Shown: positions 34,162-45,968 of the stretch, piece after piece
Numbering within the stretch: position 1 is the stretch's first letter
How the letters are laid out: every line of letters starts with the position of its first letter
From: Diospyros lotus
Taxonomy: Eukaryota; Streptophyta; Magnoliopsida; Ericales; Ebenaceae
Reading direction: 5' to 3'
Assembly (NCBI RefSeq): GCF_014633365.1
Contig: NC_068348.1
Span: 13,534,311 to 13,598,310 of the forward strand
Length of the DNA stretch: 64,000 nucleotides
The notes under the pieces: model-generated
Seen by the model: only the letters and a program-made list of their open reading frames with translations
Told to the model about the DNA's origin: nothing
The model's database searches: none
Program-made: the position numbers and the translations under genes

Positions 34162-34275
34162 ATCTCCCCCTTTTTGATGATGACAAAACAACTATGAACA
34201 ATTATGAAAATCAATTCATCATTTTATCTCCCCCTTTTTGTCAATATCAAATAAAAAGAATACTCCCCCTTTTTG
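34162..34275 (-). promoter_or_regulatory. Polypurine tract cluster
   Basis: Minus strand CAAAAAGGGGGAGAT touches the 3' LTR; two more AAAAAGGGGGAG tracts lie within 115 bp upstream, and another AAGGGGGAG near 34290. The plus-strand copy has the same set. Confidence 0.8.
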
Positions 34276-34503
34276 AAACACACTAAGGCTCCCCCTTAAA
34301 CCAAGCTGCACATAGAAATTCAACTAAACCATTCAGCCAGATTGAAACATACATTAAATAAGAGAAAAATGTCAATATTAAAACATTCATTCATAAAGTG
34401 ATGCTTGAGTTCAACAAACCATAGAACAAAAACAACTAGTAAAGCTGCTAAAATAAGCATACATAAGGCAAAAGTAAAGTGGAATGTATGATGAGGGCAT
34501 CAT

Positions 34504-35690
34504 CTAAACATCTGGAGAGATGGATGAAGGAGAAGACTGAGCTGATGAAGGACAGGCAACTGATGGAATGGATGGAGATGCAGCAGGTGGAGGAAACTGA
34601 GAAGATAACATCTGAATAAGGTGCCCCAACTGAGAAGATAGGTCTTCTTGCTGCTGATGGAGACTTTGCAAGTCTAACCTGACTTCTTCTCTAAATTCTT
34701 GCAAACTGGTTTCAACTCTTGATATGTCTAATTTCAAATCTTCCATGCCTTGAACTACTAGATCTTCATGAGATGAAGATGATCCTTCTGATCTTCTCTT
34801 CTTTCTAGGAGTTTTAGGTTTGTCAGCTTTAACCCATTCACCATCCTTATTTGCATAGCCAATTCTAATGGGTGTCTTGTCATTTATGTGTTGAGAGAGA
34901 CTGAGATATACTTTTCTAGCATTGTCCATGTTCCCAACCAGACTATCCAATAAAACACTGACTGCCATACCATAGGGAAGTGACCTAGTTTTGGTGGAAA
35001 AGGAGTCTATCATCAGATTCATCATTAGTAAACACAGATTTGGCCTTCTCTTAGCCTGAATGCATTGGAGTAGCCATAAGTCAAGTCTTGTAACAAGGGA
35101 GAAGCTTCCATTTCTAGGGTAGATCATCTGACAACAAATAAGATGAAGAATCCTAGTGTTAAGTCCATACTTGAAGTGTTAGTGATTTTAGTTGTAAGAG
35201 AATCATCTCCTATGACTTCTTTACTGGCCTGCACAAAATCTTGAGTCCAAGATGCATACTTCTCTCCTTCTAAAGGAATTTTAAATTGATCGTGGATTAA
35301 CGTCAAAGTGATTTCCATATGAGAGTCCCCAATGTTGGTCTTAAACTTCTTATCTGACTTTCTTTTGTGATAGGTATTGTCAGCATTGGAATAAAAAGCC
35401 CTAACCGAGTCTTCATATATGCATCTATGAATTTTTAGAAAATCCCACCAACCAAAGTCCTTAAACGTTTGAATGTATGGAAAACCAATGGTGTCTAGAA
35501 ATGATAAATCCAAATATCGATCGACAAGGACTTCTCGGGACTCAAAATGAATGGAGTACCTTTCTTGTTGTCCCTCAGAATTAAAAAGTTGAAGTTGAGG
35601 CCTCGGTTGAGATGGAGGTCGACTTGAAGAGCCTGATGCCTTCTCTTTTCCTTTCCCTTTGCCCTTGTCCGAGTTCTTGGTATGAGCCAT
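34504..35690 (-). pseudogene. Env-like / plant transposon protein ORF (one frame shift)
   Basis: ATG at 35690; the first frame runs to 35124 and the second (MIYPRNGSFSLVTRLDLWLL) overlaps and ends at 34504. Against the other copy, one base is missing near 35160 (GACTTAAC where it has GACCTGAAC), which explains the split; the whole would be near 395 codons. Regions: basic Ser/Lys-rich start; a domain with FPYIQTFKDFGWWDFLKIH, VRAFYSNADNTYHKRKS and EITLTLIHDQFKIP; a middle block HINDKTPIRIGYANKDGEWV; a likely coiled coil (LQEFREEVRLDLQSLHQQQE); a Pro/Ser tail. It fits the env-like ORFs of the SIRE lineage. No signal peptide or membrane segment is clear, so an envelope role is unproven. Confidence 0.75.
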
Positions 35691-35940
35691 TGAGAAGAAA
35701 CAATCAACTCAAGATAGAGAGAACAAGGGAGGTCTCGGAATATGGCCGAGAAATCGATTATCGGATATAGCCGAGTAGAAGTGGGCGATTTTGAGAGCAA
35801 TGGCCCTTTAGAGAGAGAGAGAGACGATCGGGAATGCCAAGAAGAGAGGGAGGTCGCCACTTACAAAGAGAGAATGAGAGAGCAAAAACGGCCACAAGGG
35901 AGAAGTTAGGGTTTTAAGAAACTCGATTAGTCGCCCGAAT

Positions 35941-36175
35941 TTTAAATAGACAGACTCCAATAGTCGACAGACTCAAAGAGCATAGTCGACTATATAAAAG
36001 AAAATAGGAGGAATAGTCGACAGAGGCAATGATGCTGTCGACTATGTTTGACACAGAAAAAGGACATAGTCGACTAAAGGCTTAGAAGTTGTCGACAGAC
36101 AGATGATGCTGTCGACTATCCTTGTAAATACTTAACTCTTTAGTCAACAAAAGATATGAATTCTGTCGACTAAAA
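35941..36175 (-). promoter_or_regulatory. GTCGAC array plus TATA-like box before env-like ORF
   Basis: Eight exact GTCGAC sites between 35961 and 36170, with TCTATTTAAA (minus) at 35941-35950 on the env side and the env ATG about 250 bases further. Copy 1 has the same order at 540-750. Confidence 0.5.
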
Positions 36176-36330
36176 AAAAAAAAAATTGATTATCATAGAT
36201 GTGCCCAATCATCACTTAGAAATTTTGGCCTGAAAGCATTCTGTCAATAAATTATTTCATTTATTTGACAGATTGAAAGTTTGGCCTTATCAAATATATA
36301 TATAAATAAGATTCAAAAGCGCAAATATAC

Positions 36331-36858
36331 TCAAGTTATAATTAACCCCAGTTCACTCCTAAAATATTCAAACTTTTCTCTATCAAGAGGCTTTGTAAAG
36401 ATGTCTGCTACTTGATGATTTGTATCTATGAATTCAAGACTTATGTCTCCTTTTTTAACATGGTCTCTAATGAAGTGATGTTTTACTTCTATATGTTTAG
36501 TTCTTGCATGAAACACTAGATTTTTTGTTAAAGCTATAGCACTAGTATTGTCACATTTTATTGGGATGTTTTGAAGTCTTATGCCATTGTCTTCTACTTG
36601 GTATTTCATCCATAATATTTGAGCGCAACAATTTCCAGCTGTCACATACTCAGCCTCAGTAGATGATAGAGCCACTGTATTTTGCTTTCTACTTGACCAA
36701 GATACCAAACAATTTCCTAAGAATTGACATGAACCACTTGTACTTTTTCTATCTATTTTACATCCATCATAATCTGCATCAGTGTATGCTATTAGATCAA
36801 AAATATTTGATTTTGCATAAAATAGTTCTAGATTTGTAGATCCTTTTAGGTATCTCAA
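36331..36858 (-). pseudogene. pol: Copia pol: RNase H and C-terminus
   Basis: The frame runs from the end of the RT connection (MRYLKGSTNLELFYAKSN) through AYTDADYDGCKIDRKSTSG, LSSTEAEYVTAGNC and VADIFTKPLDREKF to the stop at 36331, all copia RNase H marks. The join to RT is broken: a stop replaces Gln after CLCARF (36902) and an extra base follows near 36870. This segment itself is intact. Confidence 0.85.
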
Positions 36859-36901
36859 GATTCTTTTAACTAGCTTTCAAGTGAGATTCTTTGGGATTAG
36901 A

Positions 36902-38213
36902 TTAGAACCTAGCACATAAGCACACACTAAACATAATATCAGGTCTAATGGCTGTTAGATATAATAAAGAGCCAATCATGCTTCTATAAAGCTTGTTATC
37001 TACACCCTTCCCTAATTCATCTTTATCTAGGCTTTGAGAACTACTCATGGGTGTAGCCACAGGTTTACAATCTTGAACATCAAACCTCTTGAGAAGATCT
37101 CTTATGTATTTTTGTTGAGAAATAAATATACCTTCTTCTTCTTGTTTTATTTGCAATCCTAGAAAGTACTTAAGTTCACCCATCATACTCATCTCAAATT
37201 CTCCTTGCATAAGATTTGCAAATTGATCACATAGAGATTTATTTGTAGATCCAAAGATGATGTCATCTACATATATTTGAACTAATAAGATGTCCTTATC
37301 ATGGCTTCTCATAAATAAGGTTGTATCTATTTGGCCTCTTTTAAATCCTTTTTCTAAGAGAAACTTACTAAGTCTCTCATACCATGCTCTAGGGGCTTGT
37401 TTTAGACCATATAAAGCTTTAGACAATTTGAACACATGATCTTCATACTTGTGATTTTCAAAACCAGGGGGTTGTTCTACATAGACTTCTTCATTAATAT
37501 ATCCATTTAAGAAAGCACTCTTAACATCCATTTGATATAGCTTGAAGTTTTTGTAACAAGCAAATGCTAACAACATTCTTATGGCTTCTAATCTAGCAAC
37601 AGGGGCATAGGTTTCATCATAGTCAATACCTTCTTCTTGGCTATAACCTTGAGCCACTAGCCTTGCTTTGTTTCTTGTTACAACTCCATTTCCATCCATC
37701 TTATTTCTAAATACCCATTTTGTGCCTATAATAGGACAATCTTTTGGTTTTGGCACTAATTTCCAAACTCCATTTCTTTCAAATTGATTTAATTCTTCTT
37801 GCATGGCTATAATCCAATTTTCATCTTCAAGAGCTTCTTTGATATTTTTGGGTTCAACTTGAGATAGGAAGGCAGCATATTGGCATTCATTTCTAATGGA
37901 AGATCTAGTTCTAATGCCTTTGGATGGATCTCCTATGATTTCATTCTTTTTGACATATTTCCTTTCTCTTGGAAATGTTGGTTCTTTTTCTACTTGCTGC
38001 TCTTGTTCTTCTTCAAATGGATCATTTTCTTGAGAATTAGATTCATTTTGTCTTATTGAAAGCCTTTCCAAATTTTGAGTTACATCATTTTCATCATCTT
38101 CTCTAGGTTTTAGAACCTTAATGCTTATGTCATCAACTATTACTTGAATTGTTTCCTCTACTACTAAGGTTCTTTTGTTGAATACCCTATAACCTTTACT
38201 TTGAGATGAATAT
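36902..38213 (-). pseudogene. pol: Copia pol: integrase tail and reverse transcriptase
   Basis: From the solo-LTR junction at 38213 the frame gives [19 protein letters not shown], a linker rich in acidic residues, then [71 protein letters not shown], the catalytic [13 protein letters not shown] and [15 protein letters not shown]. The YVDD centre is kept. It ends at a premature stop after CLCARF. The open frame itself runs 32 bases into the solo LTR. Confidence 0.88.
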
Positions 38214-41010
38214 TGTAACGACCCTCTCCCACTTACGGGCGCCACCTTGTAAATAATCGATCGGATTACTCACCCGACGAACCACAACTGAAGGGTTGGA
38301 CTATGTTTCAACAGGAAACGCCCTAGGTGCGAACTAGGCTTCGTCCTTCCCTTCGCTCCACTCAGGAATCGGTCCCAACTCAAACAAGAAAAACTCAGCG
38401 GACCAAGACCCGAAACCCGAGTGAGCTTCACCTCTCTTCAGCTCACCCTATAGCAAGCCAGAAGTGACCCAGGCACGAAGCTAGCATACAAACATTTCGC
38501 TGAGTATTGAGGATTTATGAGAACTTACCTCGCTGATCTTTACTTGGTCTGAAACTCGGCTTCTCCAACTAAGCCATATACCACGAACAATCTCACAATC
38601 ATTTATCACACTACGATGATTTCAACAATTAAATACATCTAGTGCTCAATATCGTTTACATTCAATTACATGAATACATGTAAAAATTACAGGAGATTAC
38701 ACAACAACACATCTCGGGTAACAAGCTAATTGCCACAACAGCCTCCCGGCACCATCCCTACTTGCATCTGGACTTGCATCATCTACACATGAGGTAAAAC
38801 CTCATGAGTCATAAAGACTCAGTAAGGGTGCAATGCATGTAAATATGAATATAACCATGTTTATGTATGCCAATGCATGCAAATGAGGCTAGGCCATCTC
38901 ATCCTCACAACCCTCCAAGGTTTGAGGCATTAACCTATCAGCCCTCACAACACTAGTCCTCCTTATGGCCACAAGGTCCACTAGCTCTCGCATCATGCAA
39001 GTGTTAATCACTACATGCAAATGCAATATGAAAACATTATCAAACACATTTACCAACTTACAAGGCCACATCCACATGGGGCCATCCCTTACCTGGCTCG
39101 AAGTCTCATCTCTACCTCGACACGAATTCCAGCTTGAATCTCAAGCTCCTCTAGGATCACGGCCTTCCCGGTTAAAGCTAGAGGCAAACACCCAAAAACC
39201 AACCATACATCAGACATTAACCGATATCTTTGCTTTTGCTTACACCTGCAAAATCACTCATCAACACTATCTCCAAACAACACCAACCACGGCATAAACT
39301 AGCCGTCAATAATTTCCAAGCAACCCCGACCCAAGGGTTTAATCCAACAAATAATTATTCTACATTAACTCGCTTAATAAAAATAATTTGGGAAGGAAAT
39401 ATTAATTTACCTCGACTCATCTGGAGAGAAAAGCAACCAAACGCCCATACCGGCCTTGCTTTCTATACCGCCCTCTTGCGCCCAAATCTCCATTTTGAGC
39501 TTCCAGCACACTCCTTGAGCCCCAAAATAATTTCTAGAAATTTCTCCAATTTTTTTGGATTTTTCGGCTATTTTTTCCAATTTCCCAGCATTCCTTTTAT
39601 TTACTTTTATTTTATTTTTTATTTTGTTTTCTTTTATTTTTTTTATTCTTCTCCTTCCACTGTTCTTCTTCCTCCTCCATTTCCCGCGCACACTCCTTCT
39701 TCCTTGCGCTCTTCTTCTTCGCGCGGCTGCTACCAGCCACCGCCGCCTTTAACGCCGCCTTTAACGCCGCCTCCAACGGCCACGCAAACACTGGCCGGCC
39801 ACTACCACCAAGGCTGGCTTCACCGCGAGCCACCATTGCAGCCGGCCTCACAGTGTGCAGCCGAACCCTCAAAACCAGCAACCATGGCCGACCTGCGCGC
39901 AGCAGCAGCTCCCCCCCCCCCCCCCGCGCCATGCACGCCGCCTTGCTCCGCCGTTGCAGCCTGCCAGCTCACCTCCGCTGGCCGTCGTGACCGCCACCTC
40001 GAGCAGTAACCTCGCCGGCCTCCCGTGCGCACCGCAGCCGCTGCAACTTCTTTACGTCCGCAATGGCCGACGGTTGAAGCTCCTGGCCGTGCCGCTGCCT
40101 CAGCCTTCCTCAGCGAGCACATCGCCAGCCACCACCGGGGTTGTTGTTGCTGCTTTCTCGCGTCGGCCATGCTTCTTTCAGCCATTGCAACAGCAGCTCG
40201 AGGCTGCCTCTTCCATGGCCGAACTCGGCCATCTCCTCTCTCGAGCTCTCTCTCTCCCTTTTCATGCTCTCTCTCTCTCAATCTCATCTCTCTCTCCGTC
40301 GTGATCTCGGGCTGCTCTCTCTCCCTCGCGAATTCACTTCTCCCTCTCTATTTTAATTTCAAATTTTGAAATTGCAGCAAGCTCGCGGCTCTATTATATA
40401 TACCCACGCTTTTATATATATATATATACATATATATAAATTACACATTAATCCCACTAATTCTCCAATATTCCATTTCAAAATCTCTTTAATTCCATTT
40501 AGGAATTTATTATTTGCACTTGGACCCTCCAAGCTTTAAAATAAATACCATCAAGCCTCACCCAAACTTGATTTCTCAAAATTAATTACCGACACTTACC
40601 CAAGAATATTGATTTTTGTCCCTACGCTTGCGTGGAACCTCTATTCGACCCGAAAGCGCTTCAGGGTTGCCTTACTCGCAAAACCGGACCATCCTTTGGG
40701 TCCCCTCAGCTTACCGAAAGTCCCTTGCAACCATTCGAGACTGGCACCCATTTGGGCTTATACCAAAATTATTCTGAAAATTATTCCTAGTCGGGTTGCT
40801 TCCAGCGTCATTAACCTTATCTAGAGACGCTCATCAATCTCTTGCCCTCTTCCCTGGACATCCCAGTCCTGAGGCAGTCCTTGCCACCAATTCAGAAATT
40901 TATTAATTAATTTCTCGAGATTGACTTTTGGGCTTCCCGAACCACCCGTGGTCCTGACAAAATAATCAAAAATTATTTATTCTCAATACCATGTAATACT
41001 GGGTATTATA
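38214..41010 (-). mobile_element. Solo LTR of the LARD-like family, inside SIRE pol
   Basis: TSD AATAT at 38209-38213 and 41011-41015. Minus sense matches the LARD-like LTR along its length (TGTAATACCC-type start, AGGTAAGGG site, GAGCGGGTCGTTACA-type end), but with many substitutions and small indels. Length 2797 bp. The outer end has TATA for TACA (...GGGTATTATA on plus). It splits integrase-RT at FLGY|SS. Proline- and serine-rich open frames inside (39230-40369) are low-complexity LTR sequence, not genes. Confidence 0.9.
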
Positions 41011-41015
41011 AATAT

Positions 41016-41269
41016 CCTAAAAATATACCTTCATCACTTTTAGCATCAAACTTACCAAGTGATTCTTTTCCATTATTGAGAATATAGCAAGTACTACCAA
41101 AAACATGGAAATGACTTATATTAGGCTTTCTTCCTTTAAATAACTCATATGGAGTCTTTTTCAATAATGGTCTCATTGAAACTCTATTAAGAATATGGCA
41201 GGCAGTATGCACAGCTTCTGCCCAAAAGTATTTAGGAAGATTTTTATCACAAAGCATTGTTCTAGCCAT
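41016..41269 (-). pseudogene. pol: Copia integrase, C-terminal part
   Basis: Frame MARTMLCDKNLPKYFWAEAV, then HILNRVSMRPLLKKTPYELF, PNISHFHVFGSTCYIL and DEGIFLGY, the standard end of copia integrase. It is separated from the core by one in-frame TAA where relatives have Gln, and from RT by the solo LTR. Confidence 0.85.
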
Positions 41270-41272
41270 TTC

Positions 41273-42205
41273 TTATAAAGATCTATTCTTTCTTTCTACT
41301 ACACCATTTTGTTGGGGAGTCCTAGCACAAGAAAAATTATGATCTATTCCATTTTCTTCACAAAACAGTTTGAAAGATTCATTTTCAAATTCTCCTCCAT
41401 GATCACTTCTTATTTTTGAAATACAAAAGCCTTTTTCTCTTTGAATTCTTTTACTAAATATTTCAAATGACTTAAAGGTTTCATTTTTGGATGCAAGAAA
41501 GATAACCCATGTGAATCTCGAATAATCATCTACTATTACCAAAACATATTGTTTACCTCCTAAGCTTAGAGTTCTCATTGGACCAAACAAGTCTAAGTGA
41601 AGTAGTGTTAGAGGTCTAGATGTTGATACTTCATTTATTGGTTTGAATGAAATACTGATTTGCTTGCCTTTCATGCAAGTGCCACAAATGTGATCTCTTT
41701 CAAATTTAAGCTTAGGCAATCCAATAACAAGATCATGTTTTACTAACTTGTTTATTAGGTTCATACTAGCATGCCCTAACCTACTATGCCACAGCCAGGA
41801 ATTTTGAGAAGAATTTGCAACTAAACAGTTCTCCATTTTTGGTGACTCTAGAAATGTGAGATAGATGTTTCCTATTCTATTTCCTTTTAATTTTATTTCT
41901 TTTGTCTTGGAGCATACAACTTTACAAGAATTAGCATCAAAACAAACTTCATAACTTAAATCACACAGTTGACTAATACTAATTAGATTATGTTTAAGAC
42001 CATCAACAAGAAATACATTTTCTAATGTAATGTTTTCAAAGGAAATAGAGCCCATACCTATGATCTTACCTTGAGAGTTGTCACCATAGAAAACCTTACC
42101 TCCTTCCTTGAAAACGATGTTGCTAAGAAGATCTTGATCTCCTGTCATGTGCCTAGAGTACCCACTGTCAAGGAACCACTTGCTCCTTGAATCATTTGAA
42201 ACCAA
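41273..42205 (-). pseudogene. pol: Copia protease end and integrase core
   Basis: Starts in the protease with KWFLDSGYSRHMTG (aspartyl DSG kept; the next residue is Tyr where relatives have Cys). Integrase follows: zinc-binding HSRLGHASMN...CGTCMKGKQ, first Asp in HLDLFGPMRT, second in RSDHGGEFEN and TPQQNGVVERKN with Glu. It ends at a premature stop after RKNRSL. It is in a different frame from the gag-end ORF, with two stops in between. Confidence 0.85.
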
Positions 42206-42227
42206 TGTAGCCTACACAAGAAATCAT

Positions 42228-43030
42228 TCACGTTGTTCCCTTTGGTACCCATATCATCTTGGGTCCATTCTTGTTAGAAGACACTATTTCTTTAGGAACC
42301 CAAATTTGTTTGAATTTTTGAGGAAAATTTCGTATGAAACATTTGTTAATTGAGTGACCATCTTTTCCACAGTAATGACAGGTAATACCTCTTTTTGAAA
42401 ACTTTGGTTTGAGAGATGATTTTCTTTGAAAATATTTTTGATTTGATGCTTTAACAAACATTGTTTTACTGGAGCTTGCTTGGAATGGATCAAATCCAAT
42501 TCCTTGTTTATTTCCAAAATTTCTTTGAGCTCCAAGTATCATTTCTAGTTTATTTTTACCTTCAACTAATTTTTCTAAAGATTCCTTCATGTCTTTGTTT
42601 TCTTTTAATAGATTTTCCTTTTCTGTACTTAGACTGTCTCTTTCATTTTCCAACATTCCTATTTTGTTTTTCAGATCATTTACCTTAATTTCTAAAGAGT
42701 TTAATTCTCTTTTTAAACCACTATTTTTCTCATTCATATGCTCACATTCACCTAGCAAATCATTGAATGCATCATGAAGTTCTTCAAATGTAAATTCAGA
42801 AATTGAATTTAGATGCTGAGAGCTTACCTCGTCTTCAGTGTTGGCCATAAAACAAATGTTGGCAACTTCTTCATCTTGAGATTCATCACTTGATGAGAGC
42901 TCTTCTTCACCCCATGCAGCTAGAGCTTTCTTATTTATTTTTCTTTCCTTGCGATCCATCTTTTTCAGTTGAGGGCAGTCACTTCTAATGTGACCTAGCT
43001 TCTTACATTCAAAACATTGAAGCTCATTAG
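42228..43030 (-). pseudogene. gag: SIRE gag, C-terminal half: two zinc knuckles and coiled coil
   Basis: Minus strand: knuckle CFECKKLGHIRSDC (about 42975-43020), an acidic stretch, a long heptad-like coiled coil (SGLKRELNSLEIKVNDLKNK onward, near 42545-42740), then a second knuckle CHYCGKDGHSINKC (about 42340-42385). A second knuckle after a coiled coil is typical of the long SIRE-type gag. It is one frame off from the N-terminal half; the break is near 43040. Confidence 0.8.
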
Positions 43031-43849
43031 TTGGATTAGACGCTTTTGATCTTTTTCTTTCCGAAATGTTCTCCTTTGATTAAACCTACCTTTCTTCATA
43101 AATTTCCTAAATTTCCTAGCTAATAGTGCAAAATCATCATCTTCACTTTGAGAGTTTTTATCTTCATCCTCAATTTTAAATGCTACATTTTTGTTTTTCT
43201 TGGAATCATCAACTTCATTTCTTTTCATCATTATTTCATGTGTCATTAAAGAACCTAGCAAGTTGTCAAATGGAAGTGTATCTAAGTCTTTAGCTTCTGT
43301 TATGGCAGTGACTTTAGATTCCCACGATCTAGGTAAACTTCTTAAAATTTTTCTAACTCTTTCTCCATTTGTAAATGTCTTACCTAAGGCCTCTAAAGTA
43401 GTAACAATGTCATTGAATCTAGTGTACATATCTTTTATGGATTCGTCATCTTTCATAGAAAATAATTCATAATCATGGACAAGAAGATTGATTTTCGTTT
43501 CTTTTACCTGATTTGTTCCTTCATGTGTTACCTTTAATTTGTCCCAAATTTCCTTAGCTATTTTGCACGTTGACACTCTGTTGAATTCCTCTGAGCTTAG
43601 TGCACAGATAAGAGTATTCATGGCTTTAGCATTTATCTCCATATCTCTTCTTTCTTCTGGTGACCAGGTCTCAATTTTCTCCATATCAGCTAACTTGATG
43701 TCCTTATAAACAGCTTGCGTTAAGCTTGAGTCCTGCATCAAATAAATCTGCATTCTTGTCTTCCAGTAATTATAGTTAGTTCCATCAAAGAATGGGGGAC
43801 GAGTGGTGCTTAGACCCTCGGATTGGGATGATGATGCAAAATGAGCCAT
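42995..43849 (-). pseudogene. gag: SIRE gag, N-terminal half
   Basis: ATG at 43849 gives RPPFFDGTNYNYWKTRMQIY, then AKEIWDKLKVTHEGTNQVKE, a copia gag (UBN2-like) region with YTRFNDIVTTLEALGK, ILRSLPRSWESKVTAI and LLGSLMTHE. An acidic and basic linker (KKGRFNQRRTFRKEK) leads to the zinc knuckle, but a one-base frame shift diverts the frame to a stop at 42995. Confidence 0.88.
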
Positions 43850-43901
43850 ATGATAAGATCTTTTTCCCTAGGTTGTTAGACCGATAGAAACAAGGGAACT
43901 T

Positions 43902-43914
43902 GGCTCTAATACCA
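43902..43914 (-). promoter_or_regulatory. Primer binding site (tRNA-iMet)
   Basis: Minus TGGTATTAGAGCC, two bases inside the 5' LTR end; one change from TGGTATCAGAGCC. Confidence 0.9.
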
Positions 43915-43916
43915 AT

Positions 43917-45131
43917 TGTTAGAACGAGAGGTGCTATAGCACACACCAAGAAGGGGGGGGGGAATTGGATATTTTAAAAATCTTGATAGAACTTGAAAAC
44001 TTTTTGACCCAATTGAGGTTTTAGTGATTTAAAACATAGAACATATAAAATGACAAATGTAAAGCAAGAAGAATAAATGAGACAAAGGATTTATAGTGGT
44101 TCGGCTTAAACCAAGCCTAATCCACTACCTTAGCTCCCACTAAGGCTTTTAAACCAATTCACTAAAACCTCCTACTTACACAAGTAGGCCCTCTAGCTAC
44201 ACAAGCTAGGAAATACAACCTCCTACTTAAACCAAGTAGGCCCTCTAGCTACACAAGCTAGGAAAAAGAAGAAGTATACAATTGGAGAGAATCTAAGAGA
44301 TAAATCTCTTAGTTACAATGTCTCTCAAAAATGATACAAGGCTTGAAATGAATAATTACATGTGAAGATCAAAGCCTTGAAGAGAGAAAATTAAAGCACA
44401 GTCAATATAAATACAAATGTGTATATGATGTAAGCTCAAATAATTTCCTTTCCATCCATTAGTCTTCTCTTGATCATCCATGACTTGTATTTATAGGCTT
44501 CCCAAAAGATTGAAGAGAAATGTAGCCGTTTGTGACCGTTAGAGTTGAAAAACTAGCCGTTGGAAGCTTTCTGTAAAAGATATAGTCGACAGAAGAAAAG
44601 CCATAGTCGACTATCCTTACTTGATAGTCGACAGATTAAGAAATAGTTGACAGATGCCTCACATAGTCGACAGATCAAACCAGCATAGTCGACTATCCTT
44701 ATACATAGTCGACTATCCTTAACAACATAGTCGACTATTCTAAGGCATAGTCAACAGAATGAAACACATAGTCAACTATCCTTTTGAAAACATAGAAAAC
44801 TTTAACAAATCCTCATTTTGATCTTTTTGAAGGCAAGTTGAGATTGTCAAAAGTATATTTTTAAAATAAATATCACTCAACCAAACTCAATATTTCTTCT
44901 ATAGGATTTCATATCTTGCTGCAAAATTCATGTATTACAAATTTTTTTTCTCATTCATATAATCCATACCTTACTTCACAATTCACATATTAAAAGCTAT
45001 TTTCTCATTTACATAATCCATGCCTTGCTTCATATTATAAAAGTTATTTTCTCATTTATGTAATCCATATTGTAGAGATTGATTTTCATAGACATTATCA
45101 AAATCATTTTATTACTAAGAGTAAAATATCA
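43917..45131 (-). repeat. 5' LTR of SIRE-like element
   Basis: 1215 bp. TATA box CCTATAAATAC at 44487-44497. The U3 array has seven exact GTCGAC sites at 44583-44735. It is 22 bp longer than the 3' LTR, mainly through one extra CATAGTCGACTATCCTTATA unit near 44700. The G run near 43950 also differs in length. Confidence 0.92.
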
Positions 45132-45136
45132 GACTT

Positions 45137-45339
45137 GTCATTCGTGTCCCCTACATAAGTGTGACCATACTCCCTAGGACTCGTTCCATCTAGTCCATAC
45201 GGTTACTTCCACTTTGGTTCCTTTCAGGTGGTGGATTATCTGGGGATGTTTCTATCCTTTCATCATGGTGGTCCGGCATCTCCTCTTCTTGGTTGTTGTT
45301 CTTGCGCCCAAAGTTTTGGGTTCGGCGAGTGTTTACCAT
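45137..45339 (-). pseudogene. gag: Chromovirus gag, N-terminus
   Basis: ATG at 45339 (minus) opens MVNTRRTQNFGRKNNNQEEE followed by an Asp/Pro-rich stretch, as in Tekay-type gags. A TAG and another stop follow before the SIRE-like insertion at 45136. The rest is at 32004-32963. Confidence 0.7.
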
Positions 45340-45968
45340 CTGCATATAATCATACTCTAAATTATGAGTTCAACATGCACACTTTTTGTAGTAAAACGAT
45401 CCTGAAATAATCATAACCAATGAATAAGATGGAAATATAAAGTTCATAAATTCTTGACTTTCTTGACTCACGCGGACCTAGCCGACAAAAAATCCTACAT
45501 ACCCACATCTAGAACCCTGCACAAGGATTTCATGAACTAGGTACCTACTAGACCTTCATCGCGTCAATACTTAACTCGGGAAATTCCCAAATTCCAAATC
45601 TTTGTGAAACATTAAATCAGAAAGATAGTCTCTCACCACCTGCAACCATTTAGAAATTCTAATGAATCTCAATTTAAGTATTTACTTGTACCATTCTCTA
45701 ACCTACTCATCCTACTCACCCATCAAATTCTCTATGTTCTTCAAGCTGTCATCTACTTCTTCTTTTTTTGTCACCATAAAGCCTTCATGGTTAGTTCTTC
45801 TAATATGGTAGCAAATACAACTCATAGGGAATTTTCACTATTACATATGTACATAGCCACTTCTAGTGCACTACTTTATTTGCACATGCCTAAACACTAT
45901 CTTGTTTCTTTCGTACACATCCATAAGTCTACATCCTCAAACAACAAAATTTGTTTCTTAGAACAAAT
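45340..45968. other. Spacer between extra ORF and gag of Tekay-like element
   Basis: No coding resemblance seen. Minus-sense leader of the gag. Confidence 0.4.

Larger units (their letters stand above)
32969..45131 (-). mobile_element. SIRE-like Ty1/copia element (nested; full structure)
   Basis: TSD GACTT at 32964-32968 and 45132-45136. Minus-strand order: 5' LTR 43917-45131, primer site, gag with coiled coil and two zinc knuckles, protease, integrase, RT, RNase H, a motif-rich spacer, env-like ORF, polypurine cluster, 3' LTR 32969-34161. Pol is split by a solo LTR (38214-41010). Several stops and frame shifts make it defective. It sits in the gag of the Tekay-like element. It is the only element here with RT and integrase. 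Confidence 0.92.

Noticed and set aside
39230..40369. Open frames up to 259 aa rich in Pro, Ala and Ser
   Set aside because: They lie wholly in a solo LTR, are low-complexity, overlap in several frames on both strands and have no family resemblance.
38209..41015. Complete LARD-like element inside SIRE pol
   Set aside because: Only one LTR lies between the two AATAT duplications; no interior is present, so it is a solo LTR.
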